From Bacteroidales bacterium (GTDB lineage Bacteria > Bacteroidota > Bacteroidia > Bacteroidales > Tenuifilaceae), in the NCBI GenBank assembly GCA_003818205.1, contig RPRQ01000002.1:62001-126000 (forward strand): a stretch of DNA of 64,000 bases, read 5' to 3'. Of this stretch, positions 41,629 to 50,971 are shown piece after piece (within the stretch, counting starts at the first letter, position 1; each line of letters starts with the position of its first letter). The notes below the pieces were generated by a model. That model saw only the letters and a program-made list of their open reading frames with translations, made no database searches and was not told where the DNA came from. Position numbers and translations under genes: made by a program.

Positions 41629-43665
41629 ATGAAAAAAAACAATTACTTACTTTTTATCGCTTTGACTATGATAGTAGCTTCGGGTTGCACAAAGCATAAT
41701 AATCAAAAACCAGCTTTCGATATTTCTAATATGGATTTATCAGTTAAGCCGGGCGTTGATTTCTTTTCATATGCAAATGGCACATGGCTTAAAAACACCA
41801 AAATGCCTGATGATAAATCGCGTTATGGGTCATTTGATATTCTTCGTGAGGATAATGATTTAATCCTTAAAGGCATATTCGAGCAAGCAGCTGCGAAAAC
41901 CGATGCACCTAAGGGTAGCAGCTGGCAAAAAGTTGGCGATTTCTTCGCATCAGGAATTGATACCGCCAATATCGAAAATCAAGGTTATGAGCCTATTAAA
42001 GAGGATTTAAACAGAATCGCTGCAATAAAATCAGTTTCTGATATTCTTGCTGAACTAACGAAGTTACATACTCAGTATGTTTCACCGCTATTCCAGCCCT
42101 ACGCTGGGCAGGATAACAAAAAAAGCGATACAATCATCATAAGCCTATACCAAGGTGGGCTTGGCTTGCCCGATCGCGATTACTATGTTGGCAACGATGC
42201 TCGTTCAGAGGTAATCCGTAATGACTATGTTCAGCATCTTGCAAATAGCTTTTTGTTAATTGGCCACAGCCAGGAACAGGCTCAAAAGGCTGCTCAACAA
42301 GTTATGGTTCTTGAAACAAGGTTGGCGAATTCCACTCAAACCCGCTTGGAGCAACGCGATCCTTACCTTACCTATAATAAGGTAACCATTGATGAAATGC
42401 AGAAACTAGCCCCCGAAATTGACTGGAAAGGATACTTTACCGGTCTAGGAATTGATGTTCCGGTTGATTTTGTATTAGATAATCCTAAGTTCTTCACTGA
42501 AATTAGTAAAATGCTTAAAGATATCCCTGTTGATGATTGGAAAAACTATTTTGCATGGAATGTAATCAGGGGTTATTCTTCTTACCTATCGAATGAATTT
42601 GTTGATGCCGAGTTTGATTTCTATAGCAAGAAGCTATCGGGTAATAATGCGAACAAACCCCGTTGGCAAAGAGTTTCTAACTCAGCCAATTTTGCGATTG
42701 GTGAGCTCGTTGGCGAGATTTTTGTCGAGCAGAACTTCCCTCCTGCTGCCAAGCAAAAAATGCTTGATTTAATTGCTAACCTTAAAATTGCATTCGGAGA
42801 ACGAATTAGCAATCTTGTTTGGATGAGCGATGAGACTAAGAAGAAAGCACTTGAAAAACTTGAAACCATGGTAGTAAAAGTAGGCTACCCCGATAAATGG
42901 AAAGATTATTCAAACCTCGAAATCACCCGCGATTGCTACGCTAAGAACATTAAACATGCATCGGAGTTTAGCTTCAGGGTAAACATGAATAAGCTTGGTA
43001 AATCAGTCGATAGAACCGAATGGGGCATGACACCACAAACCGTTAATGCTTACTACAATCCATCCATGAACGAAATCGTATTCCCAGCAGGTATCCTTCA
43101 ACCACCATTCTTTAACATGAATGCTGATGATGCCATTAACTATGGAGGTATTGGCGTTGTGATAGGCCATGAAATGACCCACGGATTCGACGATCAAGGA
43201 CGTAATTTCGACAAGAATGGCAACCTTACCGATTGGTGGACCAAAGAGGATTCTGAAAAATTCACGGCATTAACCCAAATTTTAGTTGATCAGTACGATA
43301 GGTTCATAGCAATCGATTCTATTCACCTCGATGGAAAATTAACCCTTGGCGAAAACATTGCAGACTATGGCGGACTAACAATGTCTTACCTAGCATACCG
43401 CAAATCGTTGGAGGGTAAACCTGAACCTGCCCAAATTGATGGTTTTACTGCTGAGCAACGCTTTTTCCTATCATACGGTAATATTTGGCGACAAATCATT
43501 AGGGATAAGGAGATGATGCGTAGGGTTAAGGAGGATGTTCATTCACCCGGCAACTTTAGGGTAAACGGGGCGCTATTCAATATCCCTGAATTCTACAACG
43601 CATTCGTAATAGATCCTGATGAGCCATTGTATATTCCATCGGAAAAACGAGCCGTTATTTGGTAA
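41629..43665 (+). CDS. M13 (neprilysin/PepO) family zinc endopeptidase, lipoprotein
   Basis: 678 residues. Signal peptide with lipobox 'VASGC' (Cys20), so it is anchored to a membrane facing the periplasm or the surface. The catalytic zinc site is HEMTH (His514, Glu515, His518) with the third ligand Glu575 in 'LGENIADYGGL'; 'NAYYNPSMNEIVFPAGILQ' is the substrate-binding strand of the family. Cleaves peptides, not large proteins. Full length for PepO. A terminator follows within 10 bp. Confidence 0.95.
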   Translation: MKKNNYLLFIALTMIVASGCTKHNNQKPAFDISNMDLSVKPGVDFFSYANGTWLKNTKMPDDKSRYGSFDILREDNDLILKGIFEQAAAKTDAPKGSSWQKVGDFFASGIDTANIENQGYEPIKEDLNRIAAIKSVSDILAELTKLHTQYVSPLFQPYAGQDNKKSDTIIISLYQGGLGLPDRDYYVGNDARSEVIRNDYVQHLANSFLLIGHSQEQAQKAAQQVMVLETRLANSTQTRLEQRDPYLTYNKVTIDEMQKLAPEIDWKGYFTGLGIDVPVDFVLDNPKFFTEISKMLKDIPVDDWKNYFAWNVIRGYSSYLSNEFVDAEFDFYSKKLSGNNANKPRWQRVSNSANFAIGELVGEIFVEQNFPPAAKQKMLDLIANLKIAFGERISNLVWMSDETKKKALEKLETMVVKVGYPDKWKDYSNLEITRDCYAKNIKHASEFSFRVNMNKLGKSVDRTEWGMTPQTVNAYYNPSMNEIVFPAGILQPPFFNMNADDAINYGGIGVVIGHEMTHGFDDQGRNFDKNGNLTDWWTKEDSEKFTALTQILVDQYDRFIAIDSIHLDGKLTLGENIADYGGLTMSYLAYRKSLEGKPEPAQIDGFTAEQRFFLSYGNIWRQIIRDKEMMRRVKEDVHSPGNFRVNGALFNIPEFYNAFVIDPDEPLYIPSEKRAVIW

Positions 43666-43671
43666 AATTTG

Positions 43672-43702
43672 AAAAGCTTCAGCGAAATCTGAGGCTTTTT
43701 TC
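43672..43702 (+). terminator. Intrinsic terminator after the M13 peptidase gene
   Basis: AAAAGCTTCAG (43672-43682) pairs with CTGAGGCTTTT (43689-43699), one T-G pair, then T residues. Confidence 0.8.
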
Positions 43703-43703
43703 T

Positions 43704-43711
43704 TAAGTTTG
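43704..43711 (+). promoter_or_regulatory. -7 box of the lone PAS gene
   Basis: TAAGTTTG fits TAnnTTTG and lies 24 bp before the ATG at 43736. Confidence 0.5.
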
Positions 43712-43735
43712 TTTTTCTAAAAAAGAATTGACGTT

Positions 43736-44077
43736 ATGGAAAATAGCATCGATTGGGCAAAAGAGCTAAATTGCGCCATTACCGTTAGCGATATACATGG
43801 AACAATAATCTACATGAATGAAAAATCGGGTAAAACCTTCGAAAAATGGGGAGGTTTAAATCTTATTGGCAAACAGCTCAACAATTGCCATAAACCCGAT
43901 TCACAAAAAACGATTGAAAGATTGATAAGCAATAACGAAACTAATATCTATACCATTGAAAAGGGGGGAGTTAAGAAATTAATTTATCAAACCCCATGGT
44001 ATAACGATGGTGTAGTTGCAGGTTTAGTGGAGCTTTCGCTTGAAATATCATTCGAAATGCCTCATTTTATTAGATAG
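43736..44077 (+). CDS. Stand-alone PAS-domain protein
   Basis: 113 residues, one PAS fold and nothing else: 'CAITVSDIHGTIIYMNEKSGKTFEKWGG' (segment ITVSDIHGTIIYMNEKS) is the first PAS strand/helix, 'LIGKQLNNCHKPDSQKTIERLI' the middle, and a last beta-hairpin 'GGVKKLIYQTPWYNDGVVAGLVELSLEIS' (segment TPWYNDGVVAGLVELSLE). A conserved 'NCHKPDS' pattern is seen in this small group of proteins and may bind a ligand. No output domain; must act through contact with another protein. Transcribed alone. Confidence 0.75.
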   Translation: MENSIDWAKELNCAITVSDIHGTIIYMNEKSGKTFEKWGGLNLIGKQLNNCHKPDSQKTIERLISNNETNIYTIEKGGVKKLIYQTPWYNDGVVAGLVELSLEISFEMPHFIR

Positions 44078-44164
44078 AACATATTCACACCGGATTAGAA
44101 GGTTTGATAATTGTTTTTAAAACGGATAAAAAATAGTATTTTCGCATTTAAATCTAAACATATT

Positions 44165-45142
44165 ATGGATAATCAAATTCAAAGACACTCGGACGAAATC
44201 GATCTATTGGAACTTTTTAACAGAATGGGAAAAGCCATTAAAAACTTCTTTCATTGGATTATTTGGCTTATCCAATCATTTCTTTTACTGCTTTTAAGAA
44301 AATCCATTTGGATTTTATCGTTCGCTATATTTGGCGGGTATGTTGGTTACTTTTCTTATAAGAATACGCCAAGGTTTTATTCTTCCGAAATGGTTGCCCG
44401 TTCAAACTCAATGAACAATAGCGTTATTGTCAACTCTATCAATTTGCTAAATGACCTTTTCGAAAATAGAAATTATTCGGCTTTAGGAAACTATTTGGGC
44501 ACATCGCCTAATGAAGCAGAAAAAATAAAATCGATTGAGGCTTTCTACGGAATTGACATCAACAGGGATAAAATAGCTGATTTTATTGACTACAAAAATA
44601 TTTATGCACCAAAAGATACCACCCAGAAAAGATTACCGGACGTTTTTTATTTGAAAATTAATGTGTACGATGAAAACATATTCCCAAATGTTAGGGATGG
44701 TATTAAGAAATACATCAGCACAAATCCATACATACTGCAAAATAACGAGATAAGAAGGCAGCAAACCAAGAGTATGATTGAAGAGTATCAGAATGAAATC
44801 AAGAAACTCGATAGTTTACAGAAAGTACAGTATTTTGAAACCCCAAAAATGCAGAAAGCAGGAAATGGTCAAATGATAGTATTAAACGAGAAAGAGGCAA
44901 AACTTTATCATCATGAGATTCTTGCGCTATATAACAAAAAACTTCTACTCGAAAAAGAGTTAGCAATTAATCCCGATCCAATAACAATAATTCAGGATTT
45001 CACCCAGCTTTCAAAGGCAGAAAATCCGCTAATACAATTTCTTAAGACTTGGGTTATTCTATTCTCTTTTCTTGGCTTCTCTATTGCCCTTCTTTGGCAG
45101 TACCGAAATTTTATTTGGCTTAATATTAAGAATAGTAAATAA
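44165..45142 (+). CDS. Wzz-like polysaccharide chain-length determinant protein
   Basis: 325 residues from the ATG at 44165; the upstream in-frame ATG at 44111 adds 18 residues that look like leader DNA. Two membrane helices, at about 45-70 ('LLLLLRKSIWILSFAIFGGYVGYFSY' region) and about 290-312 ('VILFSFLGFSIALLW'), enclose a periplasmic domain with a coiled coil near residues 180-250. This is the Wzz/PCP topology that sets chain length in Wzy-dependent glycans; no tyrosine-kinase part is attached. It is the only + strand gene of the polysaccharide locus and converges on the rest. Confidence 0.75.
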   Translation: MDNQIQRHSDEIDLLELFNRMGKAIKNFFHWIIWLIQSFLLLLLRKSIWILSFAIFGGYVGYFSYKNTPRFYSSEMVARSNSMNNSVIVNSINLLNDLFENRNYSALGNYLGTSPNEAEKIKSIEAFYGIDINRDKIADFIDYKNIYAPKDTTQKRLPDVFYLKINVYDENIFPNVRDGIKKYISTNPYILQNNEIRRQQTKSMIEEYQNEIKKLDSLQKVQYFETPKMQKAGNGQMIVLNEKEAKLYHHEILALYNKKLLLEKELAINPDPITIIQDFTQLSKAENPLIQFLKTWVILFSFLGFSIALLWQYRNFIWLNIKNSK

Positions 45143-45242
45143 ATATTTACATATCAAACTATTATGCAAAAAAAGAGACTAATAGGTCAGGATTAGAACC
45201 TGTTTAAATATTTGATGATAAACTTTTTCATAAAAGAAAATT

Positions 45243-45660
45243 CCTGATTATAATAGGAGGTTAGTCCTTTTCCAAGGAAATACCACACCTACGGTGTTTA
45301 AGATAATAGGTTCTCCCTTATACCGAGATATCACACCTAACGGTGTTTTATCTATAGAGACCAGTGCATTAAGTCCAGAGGGCTGAAACATCGGTAACCT
45401 AAAAGCGAACTACGTGCTATAAAACCCTAACGGGGTGATAACTATTTTATACAAAGAAAATCCCTGATTATAATAGAGGTTCATCCATTTCTTAAGGGAA
45501 GTACCTACGGTGTTTAAGGTAATAGGAGTCTCCCTTATACCTAAATATCACGCGTAACGGCGTTTTCAGCTACAGCGACCAGTGCATTAAGCCCAGAGGG
45601 CTGAAATATCGGAAACCTAAAAGCGTACTACGTGCTATAAAACCCCAGTGGGGTGATATT
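45243..45660 (+). repeat. Two tandem ~219-bp repeat units with nested small hairpins
   Basis: Unit 1 about 45243-45440, unit 2 about 45463-45658. CCTGATTATAATA starts at 45243 and 45463; GGGTGAT at 45433 and 45651. Each unit contains CACC-TAC-GGTG-like, CACACC-TAAC-GGTGT-like and ACCC..GGGGT palindromes. In the second palindrome an A-T pair of unit 1 is a G-C pair in unit 2, a compensatory change. No reading frame is conserved between the units. Confidence 0.75.
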
Positions 45661-45760
45661 ATTAATGCCCTTAATGTCTATTTTTTACAAATATTATCCG
45701 TACAAAATATTTAGTCAGTTAATTATTAATACGTTACATTTTCGATTTTAACAATCATTA

Positions 45761-45861
45761 TTAACCGAAAAGAAAAATCTAAATTCAATAGATCGCAGCG
45801 ATGCTGCTTCTAGCTAAAATATAATCATCTATTCTACAAATAGTTCGCAGCAATGCTGCTT
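45761..45861 (-). repeat. Dispersed intergenic repeat, copy C (partial, inverted)
   Basis: Reverse-strand match to the last third of copy B: GCAGCATTGCTGCGAACTATTTGTAGAAT and GCAGCATCGCTGCGATCTATT blocks in the same order. It lies between convergent genes and lacks the GCCTGCC part; the break coincides with the perfect hairpin at 45861-45901. Confidence 0.75.
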
Positions 45862-45901
45862 TGTGAACTACCCTGCGCCAAGAGCGCAGGGTAGTTCACA
45901 A
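45861..45901. repeat. Perfect 18-bp hairpin
   Basis: TTGTGAACTACCCTGCGC (45861-45878) is exactly complementary to 45884-45901, with a 5-nt loop. It abuts repeat copy C. No T-run on either side. Confidence 0.75.
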
Positions 45902-46159
45902 TTAGAATAACAAGTGCACGTATTTTAGGCTTTTACATAAAAAACGCTTGCGCTTACACAACAAAAAATGGTTGTAATATTTTATATTTCTGTGTTTTAA
46001 CACTTAATCAGCAGACCCTAAGTGAACGACATTGAATAAGCATTAATCAATTAGTCAAGAAGTGTAAAAAACCGAAAGGAAAAGTGACTATTATATCCGC
46101 TTTCCCTTATAGACTAAAAGATCAATGAACACAGCCTTTAGTTTCAATCTCTCTGCAAT
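45902..46159. other. Rest of the intergenic region between the Wzz-like and dehydratase genes
   Basis: No gene supported. ACGACATTGA at about 46029-46038 repeats the arm sequence of the hairpin at 3904-3950. Otherwise AT-rich and featureless. Confidence 0.4.
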
Positions 46160-48031
46160 CTACTTATTCTTATCAAGCTCCTCAAAAATAGAGTTTTGAC
46201 TTTCAAATTCAGGGATAATTTCTTTCATCAGGCTCACTAGCTTGAAGTTTTTATGCTTAGGTAGCACTTCAAGCAGATTGTCAATTTGGTTAAAAACAGC
46301 TGTGGGCTCATGCTCACAAACCCTTGCAATCATAATCTGTGGATGATGAGTTGATATTGTATTCTCTGTATTATTCAGAAGTTCCTCGTAAAGTTTTTCA
46401 CCTGGGCGTAATCCGGTAAAATTAATCTGAATATCACGTCCCAGAACTAAACCCGATAGTTTGATCATCTTCTTTGCTAAATCGATAATCTTTACGGATT
46501 CGCCCATGTCGAATATGAATATCTCACCTCCGTTCCCCATTGCTCCTGCCTCAAGAACTAGCTGACAGGCTTCGGGGATTGTCATGAAAAAACGTGTTAT
46601 TTCAGGGTGTGTTATGGTAATTGGGCCACCCATCTCAATCTGTTTTTTAAATCGAGGGATAACTGAGCCATTAGAACCCAAAACATTCCCAAAACGAGTG
46701 GTGATAAACCTCGTTGTGCTGTTTTGATTCAAGGTTTGAATAAATATCTCTGCAATTCGTTTGCTTGCGCCCATTATACTTGAGGGGTTCACGGCCTTAT
46801 CCGTTGAAATCATTACAAATTTATCTACCCCAAATTCAACAGCAAGCTCCGAAATCACTTTTGTTCCGTAAACATTATTGTAAATCGCTTCGGTTGGGTT
46901 ATTCTCCATCATGGGAACATGCTTGTACGCTGCAGCATGAAAAACGATTGAGGGTTTAAAAAACTCAAATACCTTTCTAGTTCTATAGGAGTTTGTAACA
47001 CTACCTATTACAACCTCAAAATCGAAAAAGAGAATAGTTTCTCTCAATTCTAGGTCCAAATCGTATAGCGGTGTTTCGGCTTGATCGAAAAGAATTATTT
47101 TTTTAGGTTCAAATTTTGCAATCTGGCGAACAAGTTCACTTCCAATCGAGCCTGCTGCACCTGTAATTAGTACAACTCGTCCTTTTAAATCATCACTAAT
47201 TTTCTGTTTATCAAGAACAATAGGATTTCGTTCGAGGAGCTCCTCTATCTTAATGCTTTTTATTTGATTAATGCTAAGAACCCCATTTATCCATGTCTTT
47301 ACATCAGGAACATTAAGGGCTTTTACATTGTATTGAAAGCATAATTCAACTAATCTATTACGTTTGACAGGATCAATGTTCTTAATCGCAATAATAAGTT
47401 TCGATATTTCATACTTCTGCATCAAATATTCTAACTTATCGGAGTTATATATGCTGATACCCTCTAACTTTTTTCCTTCATTCTTATCAAACGGATCGAT
47501 AAATGCCATTACGCTAAAGTTTGTTCCTGAATCGCGATCCAAAGTATTTTTGACAATTGAAGCGAATTGCTCTGCCCCATATATAATTATACTCTCTTTC
47601 TCCGAACTAGCACTAAATAAGCTGTAGTACAACGCTTTCACAGCTAACCTTGAGCCTATAAGTATGATTGAGGTAATAAAGAAATCGATAACCAAAATCG
47701 AATTAGGAATAATCAATACCTTATAGTACTGGAAGTAAACCAGATTTATGATGGTTAATACAATACTTCCTACAGTAACAACAATAAAAATCCGTTCGGA
47801 GTCCTTAGCGCTCGTATATCTAATTAGACCGGCATAGGTTCTAAAAATAATAAAAGACAATGCTCTAACGAAAAGTAAAAGCGGGATAACTGTTTTTAAC
47901 GATTCAATGACAAACTCGTTAAACCTAAACTCAAAACGAACAAAATATGCAAAGCATATTGAGAAAAGGCAGATTGCGATATCAATAAGAAATACTAACC
48001 ATCGAGGGGTGTGATTTACAGGAGCGGTCAT
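46160..48031 (-). CDS. Membrane nucleotide-sugar 4,6-dehydratase (CapD/WbpM/FlaA1 family)
   Basis: 623 residues. Four membrane helices (about 10-130) and a CoA-binding-like domain (about 135-270) precede a Rossmann dehydratase domain (about 280-560) with 'VLITGAAGSIGSELVRQI', 'DQAETPLYDLDLEL', 'VFHAAAYKHVPMMENNP' and 'ISTDKAVNPSSIMGASKR' (the family's altered SMK-type triad). WbpM-type enzymes convert UDP-GlcNAc to UDP-4-keto-6-deoxy sugars, the precursor of QuiNAc and FucNAc. With the reductase at 50092 and the WbpL-like transferase at 56300 it forms a coherent set. Last gene of the minus-strand locus. Confidence 0.93.
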   Translation of the reverse strand: MTAPVNHTPRWLVFLIDIAICLFSICFAYFVRFEFRFNEFVIESLKTVIPLLLFVRALSFIIFRTYAGLIRYTSAKDSERIFIVVTVGSIVLTIINLVYFQYYKVLIIPNSILVIDFFITSIILIGSRLAVKALYYSLFSASSEKESIIIYGAEQFASIVKNTLDRDSGTNFSVMAFIDPFDKNEGKKLEGISIYNSDKLEYLMQKYEISKLIIAIKNIDPVKRNRLVELCFQYNVKALNVPDVKTWINGVLSINQIKSIKIEELLERNPIVLDKQKISDDLKGRVVLITGAAGSIGSELVRQIAKFEPKKIILFDQAETPLYDLDLELRETILFFDFEVVIGSVTNSYRTRKVFEFFKPSIVFHAAAYKHVPMMENNPTEAIYNNVYGTKVISELAVEFGVDKFVMISTDKAVNPSSIMGASKRIAEIFIQTLNQNSTTRFITTRFGNVLGSNGSVIPRFKKQIEMGGPITITHPEITRFFMTIPEACQLVLEAGAMGNGGEIFIFDMGESVKIIDLAKKMIKLSGLVLGRDIQINFTGLRPGEKLYEELLNNTENTISTHHPQIMIARVCEHEPTAVFNQIDNLLEVLPKHKNFKLVSLMKEIIPEFESQNSIFEELDKNK

Positions 48032-48344
48032 TGATGTTTAATTTATTTTGTAAAAACTTCGAAGTATTTGATAAATGTATCCTTTTATGCTGAATTTATA
48101 CAATATTAGCATTTGTCAATAAAGTAAAAATGCCACAGATTATTCGCATGTTTTCATTTTTTATCAAAGGTACTCATAAAACTACTTCGCTATGTTCACA
48201 GATTCAGAATATTATAAGAATATACAATCAGTGAATCTGTGGCAAGCTATATGATTTTCTAATTTTGACAACATTAGGTTCAAGCACTATATTATCTCTA
48301 CAAAAATGATGCAAAACAATGAAATAAAACAAATATCTTCAACA
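48032..48344. other. Intergenic region with nested inverted repeats
   Basis: CACAGATTCA (48197-48206) pairs with TGAATCTGTG (48232-48241); a second copy of the arm, GCCACAGAT (48132-48140), can also pair with the right arm ATCTGTGGC. No gene supported. Confidence 0.5.
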
Positions 48345-49634
48345 TTATTTCTTTGCGACCGACTCTTTCTCTTTCAGCATATTTTCATTAATCGCTGTTC
48401 TCGACACAAGAATAGAATAAAAGATCGCAAAAAAAGTAACTCCAGCTACCCTTTCGAGCATGCTCTCGAAGGTAAAACTAATGCTGCAAAGGCAGATAAA
48501 CCCAACCAGTAACCAATCCTTACTTTTTAATCCAATCCATAATGGGATGAAGAGCATTGCAAGCAAAGCCGATAGCCCAAAGATACCTAGCCCAAGCCAC
48601 GTTTCAAGGTATTGGTTATGGGCATTTAAGCGAACCTCTGCAGCACCTTGCATCCCTAATTTCAGGTATTGCTTCTGCAGTTCACCCCGAATATTCTCAG
48701 CTCCAACCCCCCATAACGGATGTTCTTCGATGGCTGATAATGCCGATTTCCAAATCCAAAACCGCATTGTTGTACCATCAGTTTTACTCTGGTTTGTAAT
48801 CCCCTCTGTTGTTGTGGTCTTAAGAGATTTTGCAGTATATACCAAACGATCGAATTTTGAAAGTACAAGAAAAGCCATAGCTAGCGACAGGGCTAATAGT
48901 ATTGTACCCAGCAAATATTTTTGTTTGGCGATAACCAGATAGGAGAACCATACCAGTATCAGTAAACCAAAGCCTAGTACTCCTGCTCTACTCTGGAGCA
49001 TTACCAGCGAGGCTATAATCACAAGAGATAAAAATATAACTAGTATTTTAAGCGTAAGTCTTTGTTTCCACCACCTCTTTATCTCTATACCAATAAATAG
49101 TAACGCTACCAATAGGTAGAGAGCGAGGTAGGATGGATGAATTAGGTAAGAAAAGATGCTACCTAAAAAGTAATTATCCCATCCATATTCTGGAATAGGA
49201 TTGAACGCATATGCACCATTTACTAGTGAGTAGGAGCGATATAATGCGTATCCAGTATAGTAAATTGATGCAGCACTGCACCCCGCCACGAATGACCAAA
49301 GGAATGTGTGGTTGCTATTCTGGTATGGCTTACGCTGATAAGGAATAAGAAGTGGAACCAATAGTAATGAGAGATTGAACTGGAGTTCGGAGATGCTACT
49401 GCTATGTAAACCAGTGGAAACAATTACTCGTATGGCGCATGCTAGGTAGAATAGAATTGGAAGGATAAGTAGTCCTCTGAACCGATTTGTCGAGTAATCG
49501 CCTTTTACGAAGTAACTGATTAAGACTACGCAGAGCCACAAAAATAGGATTGGTATAAAAACCTTCCTCCCAAATGGTAAAGAGAATAGTAGTAGATGTA
49601 GGATATAATAGTCGATGGAAAGGAGCTTGTTCAT
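48345..49634 (-). CDS. O-antigen ligase / polymerase family protein (WaaL/Wzy_C)
   Basis: 429 residues, about 11-12 membrane helices. The large periplasmic loop carries the family motif: 'RFWIWKSALSAIEEHPLWGVGAENI' followed by 'LNAHNQYLETWLGLGIFGLSALL' (segment NAHNQYLETWLGLGIFG), whose His and upstream Arg are the expected active residues. It joins undecaprenyl-linked glycan to an acceptor or to another repeat unit. This locus has a second, much larger member at 57633, so one is probably polymerase and the other ligase. Confidence 0.88.
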   Translation of the reverse strand: MNKLLSIDYYILHLLLFSLPFGRKVFIPILFLWLCVVLISYFVKGDYSTNRFRGLLILPILFYLACAIRVIVSTGLHSSSISELQFNLSLLLVPLLIPYQRKPYQNSNHTFLWSFVAGCSAASIYYTGYALYRSYSLVNGAYAFNPIPEYGWDNYFLGSIFSYLIHPSYLALYLLVALLFIGIEIKRWWKQRLTLKILVIFLSLVIIASLVMLQSRAGVLGFGLLILVWFSYLVIAKQKYLLGTILLALSLAMAFLVLSKFDRLVYTAKSLKTTTTEGITNQSKTDGTTMRFWIWKSALSAIEEHPLWGVGAENIRGELQKQYLKLGMQGAAEVRLNAHNQYLETWLGLGIFGLSALLAMLFIPLWIGLKSKDWLLVGFICLCSISFTFESMLERVAGVTFFAIFYSILVSRTAINENMLKEKESVAKK

Positions 49635-49707
49635 ATAACTATTAAATTGAAATTTGGTAACTATTCAACAGATAAAAAGGTTTATAATATTAAAGCAACT
49701 TGCTTAT

Positions 49708-49856
49708 CAATAGTTCGGTATATTTGGCTGTAGTCAGAGTTGCGAGTAAATCTTAGCGCTTTCTTGGTGGTTAAAAAAATGCCACTAAGTCACAAAGAAT
49801 CGCAAAAATGGATTGCAACGCTATATTAAACTACAGCCAAATATACCTAACTATTG
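49708..49856. repeat. MITE-like element: 27-bp terminal inverted repeats around 95 bp
   Basis: 49708-49734 and 49830-49856 are complementary over 27 positions with one mismatch (AGTTCGGTAT versus AGTTAGGTAT). The 95-bp interior has no reading frame. Size (149 bp) and structure fit a miniature inverted-repeat element or a very long hairpin. Lies in the gap between the ligase and epimerase genes; the rest of the gap (49635-50091) shows nothing further. Confidence 0.7.
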
Positions 49857-50091
49857 TACAATGTAGAACTCTAAAATAATTAGCAAAGTTAAATATTATG
49901 CTCTGTATTTTTTAATACAATAAACTTACTTTCACTAACTATCAATCATTTTGTAGTGTAGCTTAAAGGTATTGAATGCGAATTAAATGATTTCCAAATT
50001 CTGAGAATAACAGATAATAAATAAGTTTGTATATATCAGCATTCGAACCCTAAACTGCATTGCCTCATATAAATGAGGTTGAGAATAATAG

Positions 50092-50970
50092 CTATTTCTG
50101 AATATCTCGATACCATTCAACCATAATCCGAATACCCTGTTCACTTGAAAATGGAGGTGAAAAACCTAGATGCTCATTGGTTTTTCCATTATCAACTAGC
50201 AATGAACCAAAAAGGCGATTATAGTAGGATGGAACGATACTCTTTGATACTATTTGTAAAATCCGTGGCATCCGAATAAACACAACTCGCTTATTAAGAC
50301 TATTTGCTATTAAACAACAAATCTGCGATGTTGACAGAGGCTCAGTATCACCTGCAATAAATATTCCTGATACTTGTTCTTGTATAACCTTTGAAATTAA
50401 TGCTACTAAATTCCCTATATAAACCAATGAGCGTTTATTATTGATACCACCAAGCGGTAAAATCGGAAATCTATTGACAAATTTTATTAAGTTGTACATA
50501 TTTGCTTTCACACCTGCACCATAAACCAATGGTGACCTAATGATTGCAACTCTAAAGCTATCATCCTCTAAGGCTAATATCAACCTTTCTGCTTCATACT
50601 TGCTTTGCCCATAAGCATCTTCGGGATTACAGTTACTGCTTTCGTTCCAAGGCATTTGATCATTTGTTGATTCACCGTAAACCTTCACTGTACTCATCAA
50701 TACAAACTGTCGAACACCTTGCAATTTTGCCATTTTTGCAGTGTTAAAAGCTAAGTCACGATTAATTCTAAAGTATTCTTCATCATTCTTGCTTTTAGCT
50801 TGGTGTACCAGTGCAGCTAAATGAAGCACAGAATCAATTCCTATGAAATCTAAACCTTCAACTTTTTGAGTTAGTAGATCGATCTCTTTTATAGAGAATT
50901 CAGAGTTATTTTTTATAAAATAAGTGCCAATAAAACCGGATGATCCCGTTATCGCAATGTTTTTTATCAT
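50092..50970 (-). CDS. NAD-dependent nucleotide-sugar epimerase/reductase (WbpV-like)
   Basis: 292 residues from the ATG at 50970. A longer frame starts at 51027 but would lie inside the preceding gene; the chosen ATG is 1 bp after that gene's TAG and begins 'MIKNIAITGSSGFIGTYF', the Rossmann start. Extended SDR: 'GSSGFIG', Tyr-x-x-x-Lys in 'YGQSKYEAERL', 'RSPLVYGAG'. Similar enzymes reduce UDP-4-keto-QuiNAc or epimerise UDP-GlcNAc-type sugars, feeding a WbpL-like transferase. Confidence 0.85.
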   Translation of the reverse strand: MIKNIAITGSSGFIGTYFIKNNSEFSIKEIDLLTQKVEGLDFIGIDSVLHLAALVHQAKSKNDEEYFRINRDLAFNTAKMAKLQGVRQFVLMSTVKVYGESTNDQMPWNESSNCNPEDAYGQSKYEAERLILALEDDSFRVAIIRSPLVYGAGVKANMYNLIKFVNRFPILPLGGINNKRSLVYIGNLVALISKVIQEQVSGIFIAGDTEPLSTSQICCLIANSLNKRVVFIRMPRILQIVSKSIVPSYYNRLFGSLLVDNGKTNEHLGFSPPFSSEQGIRIMVEWYRDIQK

Positions 50971-50971
50971 A

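Noticed and set aside
45243-45660. CRISPR array
   Set aside because: Only two long units without short direct repeats and unique spacers; no cas genes in the window.
48460-48942. 160-codon + strand frame inside the O-antigen ligase gene
   Set aside because: Antisense to conserved codons of the ligase; no start signal and odd composition.
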